This document shows, one piece after another, positions 24,245 through 33,505 of a stretch of 64,000 bases of DNA. How positions within the stretch are numbered: the first letter of the stretch is position 1; each line of letters starts with the position of its first letter. A program made the translations under genes and the position numbers. The DNA is taken from NCBI RefSeq assembly GCF_004217185.1, contig NZ_SHKL01000001.1, forward strand, positions 2,471,001 to 2,535,000. The letters run 5' to 3'. Origin of the DNA: Pseudonocardia sediminis. GTDB lineage: Bacteria; Actinomycetota; Actinomycetes; Mycobacteriales; Pseudonocardiaceae. Below the pieces are notes generated by a model, which made no database searches, was not told the origin of the DNA, and worked only from the letters and a program-made list of their open reading frames with translations.

Positions 24245-25798
24245 ATGGGTTCGGCGCAGTCGGAGGCGACGATCGGCGGACGGCTCGCGGCGCGGGCGTC
24301 ACCGGCACCGTGGTCCGTCGCGGGAGCGGCGACGTCGTCGGCGGAGCTGGACGCGCTCGCGTCCCGGACGGCCGGCGGGTTCGCGGCGCTCGGACTGTCC
24401 CCGGGCGAGCACGTGTGCCTGATGATGCGGGCGTCGGTCGCGGCCCTGGGGACCTGGTTCGGGCTGGCCCGGGCCGGTCTGGTCGAGGTCCCGCTGAACA
24501 CCGCGACGCGCGGGCCCCTGCTCGAGCACCTCCTGGGGCGGTCCCGGGCGCGGGTGGTGGTCGTCGACGCCGAGTTCCTGCCGCTGGTGCTCGCCGCGCT
24601 GCCGGACGGCGTCACGCACGTCGTCGTGCACGGGCCCCGGCCCGCGCAGGCCCCGCCGACGGTGTCGTCCTGGGACGACCTCGCCGCGGCCGACCCGCTG
24701 CGCGACCTGCCCGCCGTCGACCCCGACGACCCGACGGTCGTGCTCCACACCTCCGGCACCACCGGCCCGCCCAAGGGCGTGGTCCTGACCCACCGGGCGA
24801 ACCTGGCGCTGGCCGAGCACACCACGGATCTGATGGGCTACACCGCCGACGACCGGCTCTACTCGGTGTTCCCTCTGTTCCACTCCAACGCCCGCTTCAC
24901 CTCCGTCCTGCCGGCCCTGCAGGCGGGCGCGGGCCTGGTGATGCACACCCGTTTCTCCGCCGGCGGGTTCTGGGACACCTGCCGCGAGCACGCGGTCACC
25001 GCGTTCAACTTCCAGGGCGCCATGCTCACGCTGCTGCACAACCGGCCGGCGCTGCCCACCGACGCGGACAACCCGGTCCGGGTGGGGTTCGGCGCACCGT
25101 GCCCGCCGGAGATCACCGCGGACTTCGAGCGCCGCTTCGGCGTCGCGCTGACCGAGATCTACGGCAGCACCGAGGTCTCGATCGTCGCCCAGAGCCGCCC
25201 GGAGGAACGCCGTCCCGGCTCGGCCGGGCGGGCCTCGCCGCTCTACCACCTGCGCGTCGTCGACGAGCGCGGCGAGCCGGTCCCGCCCGGTACCGACGGG
25301 GAGATCGTGGCCCGTCCGAAGCGCCCCGGACTGATGTTCACCGGCTACCAGGACATGCCCGCCGAGACCGTGCACGCGTGGCGCGACCTGTGGTTCCACA
25401 CCGGCGACCGCGGCCGGCTCGACGCCGACGGGTACCTCTACTTCCGCGACCGACTCTCGGACTCGATCCGCCGCCGCGGGGAGAACGTCTCGTCCTGGGA
25501 GATCGAGCGGGTGCTGGCGACGCACCCGCGGGTGGACGCCGTCGCGGCCTACGGCGTGCCGTCGGCGCTGTCCGAGGACGACGTCATGGTCGCCGTCGTG
25601 CCGGTCGAGGGCGCGGAGCTGGACCCGGCCGAGGTCGTCGAGTACTGCCGCGGGCAGGTGACCGAGTTCGCGCTGCCCCGCTACGTCCGGGTCATGGCGG
25701 CGCTTCCCATGACGCCCAGCCAGCGCACCGAGAAGTACCGGCTCCGCGCCGACGGGGTCACCACCGACACCTGGGACCGGGAGGCCGCCCGTGCCTGA
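24245..25798 (+). CDS. Acyl-CoA ligase, AMP-forming (CaiC-like)
   Basis: 517 residues of the ANL superfamily. Motifs: HTSGTTGPPKGVVLTH (A3), YGSTEVS (A5), LWFHTGDRGRLDADGYLYF with the hinge region, RRRGENVSSWEIE (A8) and the C-terminal catalytic Lys in SQRTEKYRLR (A10). Sequence flavour is closest to crotonobetaine/carnitine-CoA and medium-chain acyl-CoA ligases. It overlaps the enoyl-CoA hydratase start by 8 bp, so the two act together: activation of an acid to its CoA ester, then hydration of the enoyl-CoA. Upstream CAAACGGTTGGTCGTTAAAG (24217-24236) resembles a TetR-type operator over a promoter; this is weak evidence. Confidence 0.85.
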   Translation: MGSAQSEATIGGRLAARASPAPWSVAGAATSSAELDALASRTAGGFAALGLSPGEHVCLMMRASVAALGTWFGLARAGLVEVPLNTATRGPLLEHLLGRSRARVVVVDAEFLPLVLAALPDGVTHVVVHGPRPAQAPPTVSSWDDLAAADPLRDLPAVDPDDPTVVLHTSGTTGPPKGVVLTHRANLALAEHTTDLMGYTADDRLYSVFPLFHSNARFTSVLPALQAGAGLVMHTRFSAGGFWDTCREHAVTAFNFQGAMLTLLHNRPALPTDADNPVRVGFGAPCPPEITADFERRFGVALTEIYGSTEVSIVAQSRPEERRPGSAGRASPLYHLRVVDERGEPVPPGTDGEIVARPKRPGLMFTGYQDMPAETVHAWRDLWFHTGDRGRLDADGYLYFRDRLSDSIRRRGENVSSWEIERVLATHPRVDAVAAYGVPSALSEDDVMVAVVPVEGAELDPAEVVEYCRGQVTEFALPRYVRVMAALPMTPSQRTEKYRLRADGVTTDTWDREAARA

Positions 25799-26549
25799 AC
25801 GCTTCACCGTCACCACCCCGCGCGAGGGCGTGGCCCTGGTGACCATGGACCGCCCGGCCAAGCTGAACGCGATGGACCCGACGTTCTTCCGGGAGCTCAC
25901 CGGGATCTGTGCGGACCTCGGCCACGACGACGGCGTGCGCGCGGCCGTGCTCACCGGCGCCGGCCGCGCGTTCTCCGCCGGCGGCGACATCGACTCCTTC
26001 CACGACCTCGACGGCGACACCGTCCGGGTGCGGGCCCACCTGCGCCGGGTCTACGACGCGTTCTGCGCCGTCGAGCGCTGCGCGGTCCCGGTGATCGGGG
26101 CGGTGAACGGGATCGCGCACGGCGGCGGCACCGAGCTGACCCTGGCCTGCGACATGGCGCTGGCGGGGGAGTCGGCGACGTTCGCGTTCCGGGAGCCGAC
26201 GGTCGGCCTGACCCCGGGCTGGGGGATCGTGCGCGGTCCGCAGGTGATGGGCCGGGGTTGGACCCGCCTGCTGGCGTTGACCGGGCGGGTGATCGACGCG
26301 GCGACCGCCGAGCGGGCCGGGCTGGTGCAGGAGGTGGTGCGCGACGACGAGCTGCTCGGCCGGGCGCTGGACCTCGCCTCCGAGACGGCCGCGCTGCCGC
26401 CGCTGGCCGTGCAGGTGGGGAAGGCGTTCGTCAACCGCGACACCGACGCCGGGTTCGCCGAGTCGATCGAGGCCACCGCGCTGCTGTTCACCACCGCCGA
26501 GCACCGCGACGCCGTCGCGGCGTTCCGTGCCGCGCGGGGCCGCGGCTGA
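25791..26549 (+). CDS. Enoyl-CoA hydratase/isomerase (crotonase family)
   Basis: 252 residues, GTG start inside the end of the ligase gene. The oxyanion-hole blocks SAGGDID (about 62) and NGIAHGGGTELTLACDMAL (about 103) are present. The two catalytic acids match Glu in GGGTEL and Glu in FREPTVGLTPGWG, as in true hydratases. It should add water to a trans-2-enoyl-CoA made after the coupled ligase. No dehydrogenase or thiolase is adjacent, so this looks like a two-gene accessory module rather than a full beta-oxidation set. Confidence 0.88.
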   Translation: MPERFTVTTPREGVALVTMDRPAKLNAMDPTFFRELTGICADLGHDDGVRAAVLTGAGRAFSAGGDIDSFHDLDGDTVRVRAHLRRVYDAFCAVERCAVPVIGAVNGIAHGGGTELTLACDMALAGESATFAFREPTVGLTPGWGIVRGPQVMGRGWTRLLALTGRVIDAATAERAGLVQEVVRDDELLGRALDLASETAALPPLAVQVGKAFVNRDTDAGFAESIEATALLFTTAEHRDAVAAFRAARGRG

Positions 26550-26632
26550 GCCCCACCCGTCCCCGCCGACGAGATCGGCGTCTGCGTAGATCCACGCTGG
26601 ACCCCGGGCCCGGACCCGGGCAGGCTGCGCCG

Positions 26633-27286
26633 GTGACTCCCGATCACCCCGTCGCCGCCGCCTGGTCGGACTGGCTCGACATCCTCACCGTGGCCGGCTA
26701 CCCGGCGCATGCGATGCCCCGTCCGCCCGCCGACCCGGAGGAGCTGGCCGACGCCCAGATCCAGGCCCGTATCCGGTTCCCCGACGAGCTGCGCGGGCTC
26801 TACGCCCTGGCCGACGGTCAGTTCCCCGGCTTCCCCCGCGGCCCCGGCCCGCACCCGCCGTCGACGAACCTGTTCCCGACCTCGGACTTCCTCACCGTCG
26901 CCGACGCGCTCGTGCACTGGGGCGGCTGGAAGGACCTGCACGCCGAGTACGGCCCGTCCGGCATCGCCGACTTCGACCGGAACATCACCGTGCGCGGTGA
27001 CGACCCGGTGCGCCGGGAGTACTGGAACCTCGGCTGGTGGCCGCTGGCCATGGACGGCGGCGGGAACTTCCTCGCCGTCGACACGGACCCGGCGCCCGGC
27101 GGCGCGATCGGGCAGGTGATCGTCGCCGGGCCGGACGAGGACGAGCGCCGGGTGCTGGGCACCGGCGTCGCCGACTACCTGCGGCGGCTGACCGCCTCCG
27201 ACGTCCCGGCGGCGGAGTTCCCGGACGAGGACCCGGACGACCCGGCCGCCGCCGTGCTCTGGTGGGACGTCGACGAGCTGCGGTGA
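26633..27286 (+). CDS. SMI1/KNR4 family protein
   Basis: 217 residues. The features IRFPDELRGLYALADGQ near residue 45, the WNLGWWPLAMDGGGNFLAVDTDPAPGG core and the terminal RVLGTGVADYLRRL helix are those of SMI1/KNR4 domains. In bacteria this fold often occurs in immunity proteins against polymorphic toxins, but also as a stand-alone protein of unknown role. No toxin gene is in the window. GTG start; it ends 7 bp before the Ser/Thr kinase start, so the two are probably cotranscribed. Confidence 0.75.
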   Translation: MTPDHPVAAAWSDWLDILTVAGYPAHAMPRPPADPEELADAQIQARIRFPDELRGLYALADGQFPGFPRGPGPHPPSTNLFPTSDFLTVADALVHWGGWKDLHAEYGPSGIADFDRNITVRGDDPVRREYWNLGWWPLAMDGGGNFLAVDTDPAPGGAIGQVIVAGPDEDERRVLGTGVADYLRRLTASDVPAAEFPDEDPDDPAAAVLWWDVDELR

Positions 27287-27293
27287 CGCCGCG

Positions 27294-29219
27294 GTGACCA
27301 CGTCCGGGAGCGCCGTCGCGCCCCGCCGCGACGACGACCCGGAGCGGGTCGGGCCCTATGCCGTCGTCGGCGTGCTCGGTGCCGGCGGGATGGGCCGGGT
27401 CTACCTGGGCCGCGACGGCCGCGGCCGGCCGGCCGCGGTCAAGGTCATCCGTCCCGAGCTGGCGACCGACCCGGCCTTCCGGGTCCGGTTCCGCGGCGAG
27501 GTGGAGGCGGCGCGGCGGGTCCCGGCCCGCGTCACCGCGCAGGTGCTCGACGCCGACGCCGAGGCCGACCGGCCCTGGGTGGCGACGCGGTACCTGCCGG
27601 GGCCGTCGCTGGACCGGCAGGTGCGGGCGCACGGCCCGCTGTCCGGGCGCGCGCTGCGCCGGGTGGCCGCGGGCCTTCTCGACGGGCTGGTCGCGGTGCA
27701 CGGCGCGGGGCTCGTCCACCGCGACCTCAAGCCGTCGAACGTCCTGCTCACCCGTCGCGGCCCGCGGATCATCGACTTCGGCATCGCCCGCGCCGCCGAC
27801 CGGACCCGGATCACCACGACCGGGCGTCTCGTCGGCACCCCGGCCTACATGTCGCCCGAGCAGGCCCTCGGCGACGGCCCGGTCGGCCCGGCCGGGGACG
27901 TGCACGCGCTCGGGTCGGTGCTGGTGTTCGCCGCGACCGGTCGTGCGCCGTTCGCGGCCCCGTCGGCGGCGGCGGTGCTGTTCCGGGTTCTGCACGGGGA
28001 GCCGGACCTGGGCGGGACACCGGAACCGGTGCGCGGGTGGGCGGCCCGCTGCCTGGCCCGAGACCCGGCCGATCGGCCGTCGCCGGAGACGTTGCGCGCC
28101 GAGCTGCGCCGCCCGGCCCGGCGCCGTGCGGCGGTCGTCGCGGGCGGGCTCGTGGCCGCGGGGGTCGTGGGCGGTGCCCTGCTGTGGCCGGGGCTCCCGT
28201 CCGGGTCCGGTGCCGCCCCGACACCCGCCCCGACCCCCGCTCCGGTGACGGCCTCCGGGCCCGCCGTCGACCCGCGGGTGCCCGGGGCCGGGCCGGCGGT
28301 CACCACGGCGCCGGGCCGCCCCGCTGCCACCGTGTCCGCCGAGGTCGGCCTCGGCCACCGGGGAGGACCGGTGGTGGCCGGCGTCGGCCGGGTCTACGTC
28401 GCCGATCCGGAGTCCGGTGCCGTGGACGTCCGCGACCCGTCGGGGGCGGCGGTCGGCCGCGTCGACGTCGGGCGCTTCCCGTCGGCTCTCGCGCTGTCCC
28501 CGGACGGCACCCGGCTGTTCGTCACGCTGTCCACCTCGCCGACCCGGGTCCTCGCCGTCGACACCGCCACGCTGCGGGTGACGGCCCGCGCGGACGTCGC
28601 ACCGGAGGCGGCCGACGCGTCGATCCTGCGGGCCGCCGAGATCCGGGTCGCCCCGGACGGCGGATCGGTGATCGTGCTGGACCCGCGCAGCCGCCGGGTC
28701 CTCGCGCTCGACTCGGACACCCTGCGCGTGCGAGCGACCCGCGTGCTGCCCGGAGAACCGGCGTCGCTGACGTCGTCCCCGGACGGCAGCCGCATCGCCG
28801 TCGCCGCCGGTGACGGGTTCGCGACCGGCACGGTGACCGTCCTCGACGGCTCCACACTCGAGCCGACCGGGACCTCGGCGTCCGGCGCGGACCCCGCCGG
28901 GTTCGCCGACGACGGCCGCGCGCTCTACCTGGCGAACTCCCGGCCCGGGGCTGACCCCGGGCTGAGCGGGGTGCAGTTCCTCGGACCCGCCCCCTCCCGG
29001 CTCGCGCTGGACGCGCCGGACCGGCTGCGCCTCGGGCCGGGCGGGGGGTGGCTCTACGTGACGCGGCCGGACGCCGGGGAGCTGGTCGTCGTCGCGACGT
29101 CGACGCGGCGGGTGGTCGCGACCGTCCCGGCCCCCGGGATCGAGGACGTCGCCGTCGCCCCCGACGGGCGCGCCGCCTACGTCGTCGCCGGCGGCACGCT
29201 CCGGGTGCTGACCGGATGA
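27294..29219 (+). CDS. Receptor Ser/Thr protein kinase with extracellular beta-propeller
   Basis: 641 residues. Hanks-type kinase at 20-270: LGAGGMGRVY loop, Lys50 (AAVKVI), catalytic HRDLKPSN (His142-Asp144) and DFG at 161-163, GTPAYMSPEQ activation segment. One transmembrane helix at about 279-298 is followed by a Pro/Ala linker. The outer region (about 340-641) has YVTN/NHL-type repeats such as SALALSPDGTRLFVTL, DVAVAPDGRAAYVVAG, forming a probable beta-propeller sensor. It ends 9 bp before the stop of the convergent second kinase. Ligand and targets are unknown. Confidence 0.88.
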   Translation: MTTSGSAVAPRRDDDPERVGPYAVVGVLGAGGMGRVYLGRDGRGRPAAVKVIRPELATDPAFRVRFRGEVEAARRVPARVTAQVLDADAEADRPWVATRYLPGPSLDRQVRAHGPLSGRALRRVAAGLLDGLVAVHGAGLVHRDLKPSNVLLTRRGPRIIDFGIARAADRTRITTTGRLVGTPAYMSPEQALGDGPVGPAGDVHALGSVLVFAATGRAPFAAPSAAAVLFRVLHGEPDLGGTPEPVRGWAARCLARDPADRPSPETLRAELRRPARRRAAVVAGGLVAAGVVGGALLWPGLPSGSGAAPTPAPTPAPVTASGPAVDPRVPGAGPAVTTAPGRPAATVSAEVGLGHRGGPVVAGVGRVYVADPESGAVDVRDPSGAAVGRVDVGRFPSALALSPDGTRLFVTLSTSPTRVLAVDTATLRVTARADVAPEAADASILRAAEIRVAPDGGSVIVLDPRSRRVLALDSDTLRVRATRVLPGEPASLTSSPDGSRIAVAAGDGFATGTVTVLDGSTLEPTGTSASGADPAGFADDGRALYLANSRPGADPGLSGVQFLGPAPSRLALDAPDRLRLGPGGGWLYVTRPDAGELVVVATSTRRVVATVPAPGIEDVAVAPDGRAAYVVAGGTLRVLTG

Positions 29220-29228
29220 CCGGCGGGG

Positions 29229-30779
29229 TCAGTACAGGCGGTAGGAGGTGCGGGCGACGGTGAAGCCGTGCCGGGTGGAGCCGTTCCGGCACGCCACCCC
29301 GTCCTCCCGGCTGGCGCAGACGACGTCACCGCGGCGGATCGCCCGCCCGTAGTCCAGGACCGGCAGCGACGGGTCGGCCACCGTGTCGCCGACGCACGTC
29401 AGGGTCGCGGCACCGGACCCCGCCAGCGCGACCCCGGTGCCGTAGGCCAGCGGGCAGTCCGCGGGCGCCGGCGGCACCTGCCAGGTCCGTTCGGTGACGT
29501 CGCACCGGACGCCGTCGCCACCGCCGCCGCTCTCGCTGCCGATCAGGCAGCTGATGTTGCCGGTGGGGGAGCGGAAGCGCAGCGCGTCGGTCCCGAACCG
29601 GGTGTCCGCGGCGGTGTCGACGACGCTCGCCCCGACGGCGGGGTCGCCCGGGTCCGTCGCCGCCGCGGTCGCCGGGGGCGTGGAGCTCGGAGTGGCCTGC
29701 GCGGTCACCGGGGCGGAGGACGTCGGGCCCGTCGTGGCGGTCAGGTCGCCCGTCGCGTCGTCGCGGCCCGGGCCGAGGACCGCGACCGTCACCGCCGACC
29801 CGAGCAGCGCCGCCGTGACGACCGCGGCGGCGGCGAGCAGGGTCCGCCGGCGGCGGCCGGTCGCGGCCGGGCCCGGGCCTGGGCCCGGGGCCGGGGCCGG
29901 GGAGTCGGGCCGGGGGCCCGCGACGAGCGTCGGGCGGGGGTCCGCGACGGCGGTCGCCCGCAGTGTCGGCGTCGCGGGCGCCGCGGTCAGCCACTCGCGC
30001 GCGATGGCGGCGCTCGGCCGGTCGGCCGGGTTCTTGGCCAGGAACGCCCCGACGACGCCGGTCAGCGGGCCCAGCCCCGCACCGAGCTCGGGTTCGGTGT
30101 AGACGACGCGGTAGAGCGTCCCGGCCGGTGTGCCCGCCGCGAACGGCGTGCGCCCGGTCGTGACGGCGCACAGCAGCGACCCGAGCGAGAACACGTCCGA
30201 GGCCGGCCCGATCTCCCCGGCCCCGGCGACCTGCTCCGGCGACATGTACTCCGGCGTGCCCACGACCTGCCCGGACGCGGTCAGCCTGGTGCCGTCGACG
30301 GCCCGGGAGATCCCGAAGTCGATCAGGCGCGGCCCGTCCGCGGCGAGGAGCACGTTCGACGGCTTGAGGTCGCGGTGCACGAGCCCCACGGCGTGCAGGG
30401 CGGCGAGACCCTCGGCCAGCCCGGTGCCGAGCGCGGCCGCCCGGTCCGGGGGCAGGGGCCCGTGGGCGGCGAGCTCGTCGTGCAGCGACGGCGCGTCGAG
30501 GTGGGCGGTCGCGAGCCACGGCCGCGGCGCGTCCGGGTCGGCGTCGAGGAAGGCCGCGGTGTAGCGGGCCGGAGCGAGCGCGGCCAGCGAGACCTCGCGC
30601 CGGAAACGGGCGCGGAACCCGTCGTCGTCGACGAGCTCGGTGTGCACCAGCTTGATCGCCGCCGGTGTCCCGGACGGGTCCACCCCGAGCAGGACTCGTC
30701 CCATCCCGCCCGCGCCGAGGACGCCCCGGATCCGGAAGCGCCCCACCGACGTGGGGTCGTCCGGGCCGAGGGTCTCCAT
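29229..30779 (-). CDS. Receptor Ser/Thr protein kinase with Cys-rich extracellular domain
   Basis: 516 residues. Kinase domain at 10-265: LGAGGMGRV, Lys43, HRDLKPSN (135-142), DFG 154-156, GTPEYMSPEQ. After a Pro-rich linker and one transmembrane helix (LLAAAAVVTAALLGSAVTVAVL) comes an outer domain of about 130 residues: FRSPTGNISC, GVRCDVTERTWQVPPAPADC, TCVGDTVADP, GDVVCASREDGVACRN. Six to eight Cys suggest disulfides. I recognise it as DUF6636-like. The same domain occurs in the neighbouring gene 30872-31960. A TAGCGT -10 lies 9 nt before the ATG. Confidence 0.88.
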   Translation of the reverse strand: METLGPDDPTSVGRFRIRGVLGAGGMGRVLLGVDPSGTPAAIKLVHTELVDDDGFRARFRREVSLAALAPARYTAAFLDADPDAPRPWLATAHLDAPSLHDELAAHGPLPPDRAAALGTGLAEGLAALHAVGLVHRDLKPSNVLLAADGPRLIDFGISRAVDGTRLTASGQVVGTPEYMSPEQVAGAGEIGPASDVFSLGSLLCAVTTGRTPFAAGTPAGTLYRVVYTEPELGAGLGPLTGVVGAFLAKNPADRPSAAIAREWLTAAPATPTLRATAVADPRPTLVAGPRPDSPAPAPGPGPGPAATGRRRRTLLAAAAVVTAALLGSAVTVAVLGPGRDDATGDLTATTGPTSSAPVTAQATPSSTPPATAAATDPGDPAVGASVVDTAADTRFGTDALRFRSPTGNISCLIGSESGGGGDGVRCDVTERTWQVPPAPADCPLAYGTGVALAGSGAATLTCVGDTVADPSLPVLDYGRAIRRGDVVCASREDGVACRNGSTRHGFTVARTSYRLY

Positions 30780-30788
30780 CGGACGGAG

Positions 30789-30794
30789 ACGCTA
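30789..30794 (-). promoter_or_regulatory. -10 element of the second kinase
   Basis: TAGCGT on the minus strand, 9 nt before the ATG, leaving no room for an ordinary leader. The paralogous sensor gene has the same hexamer at the same distance (31970-31975). Confidence 0.5.
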
Positions 30795-30871
30795 GCCGGA
30801 GCGCGCGGCCGGAGACAGCGTCCGGCCGGGCGATCGTCTCCGCCACGGCCCCACGGCCGACGTCGGATCGA

Positions 30872-31960
30872 TCAGTAGGCGTCGAAGGAGGCGCGGGAGG
30901 CGGCGAAGCCGTGCCCGGTCGCGGCGTTGCGGCACTCGACGCCGGTCCGGCGGCTCACGCACGTCACGTCACCGCTGCGCAGGGCCTGCCCGTACTCCAG
31001 CGGGGCGGCCGACGCGTCGGCGACGGTGTCGCCGCCGCAGGTCGGACCCGCCGGTGAGGTCCCGGTCAGCGCCAGGCCGGCGCCCCATCCGGCGGTGCAG
31101 TCGGCCGGTGCCGGCGGGAGCTGCCACCGGCGTTCGGTGACGTCGCAGCGCACCCCGTCGGCATCGAGGACGCAGCCGATGTTGCCGGTGGGGGAGCGGA
31201 ACCGGAGGGGATCGGTACCGAACGGTGCGCCGTCGACGACGGTGGCTCCGGCGGCCACGTCCTCCCCGGCCGGGGGCGTCGCGGCGACCTGGCCCGGCGC
31301 CGTCGTCGTGGCGGTCGGGTCCTGGGTGGACGCACCGCCGAGCAGGACCCCGGCGACGATCGCCGTGCCCGCGAGCAGGACCAGCGCCAGCGCCGCGGCC
31401 GCGACCACGGTGCGACGGCGACGGTCGTGGCCGGGCTCGGCGAACGCGTCGGTCCGCGGCGGGAGTGGCTCCCAGCCGTTGCCGAACCCCGGTGCCGGCA
31501 TGAGCGGGCCCTGGTCGAGGGGCCGGTAGGGGGCGGTGTGGTGCGGCACCGGGCCCAGCTGCGGACCCTGGTGCGGGATCGGGCCCTGCTGAGGGAACGG
31601 GCCCTGGTGCGGGACGCCGGGGACGGGCGGAGCCTGCCGGAACGCGGTCGCGTCGCCCTGCACGGGCATCGCCGAGCCGTGTGATCCGCCGGGCTCCTCC
31701 TCCGGCACCGCCGGCCACGGCAGCGGTGGTGTGCGGGGCGGCGCCGTGCCACCGGACACGCCGGGTTCCGGCGACCGCCGGGTCGATCCCCCCACGGGAC
31801 CGGCGGCGGGATTCCCGGCACGAGCGCTGACGGGCAGCGACTGCTCGTCGGACGACCGCGGACCGGGCACCGGCGGCGCCGGCCTCCCCGCCGGGTCACC
31901 GAGGTGGGGTGACGTCTGCCCTGGCCGTGTGTCCCGGTCGCCCGGTTCCGGAGAAGTCAT
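30872..31960 (-). CDS. Membrane-anchored paralogue of the kinase sensor domain (DUF6636-like)
   Basis: 362 residues without a kinase domain. Residues 1-175 are Pro/Gly/Gln-rich with repeats of the type QGPxPHQGP (PQQGPIPHQGPQLGPVPHH). A transmembrane helix at about 183-208 is followed by an outer domain, 245-362, that repeats the motifs of the neighbouring kinase almost line by line: FRSPTGNIGC, GVRCDVTERRWQLPPAPADC, CGGDTVAD, GDVTCVSRRTGVECRN. It is transcribed first, then the kinase 92 bp later. It could bind the same ligand, buffer it or pair with the kinase outside the cell; this is inference. Confidence 0.75.
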   Translation of the reverse strand: MTSPEPGDRDTRPGQTSPHLGDPAGRPAPPVPGPRSSDEQSLPVSARAGNPAAGPVGGSTRRSPEPGVSGGTAPPRTPPLPWPAVPEEEPGGSHGSAMPVQGDATAFRQAPPVPGVPHQGPFPQQGPIPHQGPQLGPVPHHTAPYRPLDQGPLMPAPGFGNGWEPLPPRTDAFAEPGHDRRRRTVVAAAALALVLLAGTAIVAGVLLGGASTQDPTATTTAPGQVAATPPAGEDVAAGATVVDGAPFGTDPLRFRSPTGNIGCVLDADGVRCDVTERRWQLPPAPADCTAGWGAGLALTGTSPAGPTCGGDTVADASAAPLEYGQALRSGDVTCVSRRTGVECRNAATGHGFAASRASFDAY

Positions 31961-31969
31961 CAGGCGGGC

Positions 31970-31975
31970 ACGCTA
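31970..31975 (-). promoter_or_regulatory. -10 element of the sensor paralogue gene
   Basis: TAGCGT on the minus strand, 9 nt before the ATG at 31960; same hexamer and spacing as the kinase gene downstream. Confidence 0.5.
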
Positions 31976-32133
31976 ATGATCTGTACCGGCCGGGACAGCG
32001 GCCGTTCGGCGTAGTCGAGCCCACCGGTGTACCCGCCCGGGCGAACGGCCTGGCCGCTCCATGACCCGGCGTGACCACCGCCGGACGGACCCGGCCGACG
32101 GCGTGGGTGGGTCGGCGATCGGTGGACGAGCGG

Positions 32134-32604
32134 TCACCCGGCGACGGGCGCTCCGGTGGCCTCCTGAACCCCCCGCGCCGCCAGACGGTCGGCGCGCTCG
32201 TTCTCCGGATGCCCGGCATGGCCCTTGACCCAGAACCACTCCACGTCGTGCCCGGCCACGGCGGCGTCGAGCTCGCGCCACAGGTCGGCGTTCTTCACCG
32301 GTTCGTTGTTGCTGGTCCGCCACCCGCGGGACTTCCAGCGCGGGATCCACTGGGTGATCCCGTTGCGGACGTAGGTGCTGTCGGTGTGCAGGTGCACCGT
32401 CGAGCGGCGGGTCAGACAGCCCAGAGCGCGGATGGTCGCGGTCAGCTCCATCCGGTTGTTCGTGGTCACGCCGGCCTCGCCGCCGTACAGCTCCCGCTCG
32501 TGCGCGCCGTAGCGCAGCACCGCGCCCCACCCGCCCGGGCCGGGGTTGGGCACACATGCGCCGTCGGTGAAGATCTCGACGATCGACGACGGGGTATCGG
32601 CCAC
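32134..32604 (-). CDS. rnhA: Ribonuclease HI
   Basis: 156 residues. The active-site acids are in [17 protein letters not shown] (Asp14), NRMELTA (Glu), HTDSTYV (Asp) and the final ENERADRLA (Asp), giving the DEDD carboxylates that bind Mg2+. [17 protein letters not shown] is the typical RNase HI C-terminal signature. It cuts the RNA strand of RNA:DNA hybrids. The GTG at 32604 gives the usual length. The next gene upstream on the same strand (AraC regulator) ends 47 bp before. Confidence 0.93.
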   Translation of the reverse strand: MADTPSSIVEIFTDGACVPNPGPGGWGAVLRYGAHERELYGGEAGVTTNNRMELTATIRALGCLTRRSTVHLHTDSTYVRNGITQWIPRWKSRGWRTSNNEPVKNADLWRELDAAVAGHDVEWFWVKGHAGHPENERADRLAARGVQEATGAPVAG

Positions 32605-32651
32605 GCCGGCGAACGTACCGGGCCGGGCACGGTTCACCGCCCGGGCTCGGC

Positions 32652-33419
32652 TCACCGTCCGGGGTAGCGGCGGGCGTAGTGCGTGGGTGGCTCGCCGAAC
32701 AGGCCGGTGACGTCGCGGACCAGGTGCGGCTGGTCGGTGTAGCCGAGGTCCGCGGCCAGTCCCGCCCAGTCGATCGCGTCGCCGGCGGCCATCCGCTCGG
32801 TCACCTCGTGCAGGCGGTACCGGCGGATCACCCACTTCGGCCCGACGCCGACGTGCTCGGCGAAGAGCCGCTGCAGGCGCCGGACGCTGCTGCCGGTCGC
32901 GTCGGCGAGCTGGTCCACCCGCCCGATCGACCGGTCGGCCGCGGCCAGTGCGACCGCGTCCCCGGCCTCCCGCCCACCCTCCGGCGGTTCGGTCCCCGGC
33001 AGCAGCGAGCGCAGCCAGCTCTCGAGCGAGGAGGCGTCGACCGGCTCGTCCGGACGCCCCCGCAGACCGGGGACCGACCCCGCCGGCACCGTCCGGTCGG
33101 TGAGCGCCGAGACCGGGCCGTCGAGGAACGCGCGGAACGCACCCGGCCGGAACGCCGCACCGACGACGCGCCCGGTCCCCTCCAGCACCCTGACGACGTG
33201 CCGCCGGGAGACGCCGTGGACCTCCGGTTCCGCGCCCGGCCGGACCGTCAGGTGCACCTGCGGGTACGGGGCGATCTTCTGGCGGTACGGGGTGTCGTAG
33301 TCCCAGGAGACGGCCCAGTACCCGGCGACGAACGGCGCCAGGTCCGGCGCGGGATCCGGGAACTCGTGGCGCTGGAACCGCGTCCACGCGCCGTCCAGCT
33401 CCCGGGGGTCACGCGCCAC
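32652..33419 (-). CDS. AraC-family transcriptional regulator
   Basis: 255 residues. An N-terminal domain (about 15-130) with [13 protein letters not shown] is of the type seen in actinobacterial DUF6597 regulators. The C-terminal double helix-turn-helix (about 165-250) shows [37 protein letters not shown] and [31 protein letters not shown], the AraC/XylS signature. GTG start only 7 nt behind GATACT (33427-33432), so the mRNA is probably leaderless. It is divergent from the DinB-like protein gene at 33506 and the two likely share control. Confidence 0.87.
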   Translation of the reverse strand: MARDPRELDGAWTRFQRHEFPDPAPDLAPFVAGYWAVSWDYDTPYRQKIAPYPQVHLTVRPGAEPEVHGVSRRHVVRVLEGTGRVVGAAFRPGAFRAFLDGPVSALTDRTVPAGSVPGLRGRPDEPVDASSLESWLRSLLPGTEPPEGGREAGDAVALAAADRSIGRVDQLADATGSSVRRLQRLFAEHVGVGPKWVIRRYRLHEVTERMAAGDAIDWAGLAADLGYTDQPHLVRDVTGLFGEPPTHYARRYPGR

Positions 33420-33426
33420 GCGGAGC

Positions 33427-33499
33427 AGTATCGGCCACCGGGGTTCCGGCGCCGGTGTCGCGTTCGTCCAAGACGGATCTCGGCCGTGCGTCCTACCGT
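33427..33499. promoter_or_regulatory. Divergent leaderless promoters
   Basis: On the minus strand GATACT (33427-33432) lies 7 nt before the AraC gene GTG; on the plus strand TACCGT (33494-33499) lies 6 nt before the ATG at 33506. Only 86 bp separate the two start codons, so one AraC-type site could regulate both. Confidence 0.5.
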
Positions 33500-33505
33500 C
33501 CCCGC

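Noticed and set aside
26633..27286. Toxin-immunity locus
   Set aside because: The SMI1/KNR4 fold alone is not enough; there is no toxin domain or secretion gene in the surrounding 30 kb.
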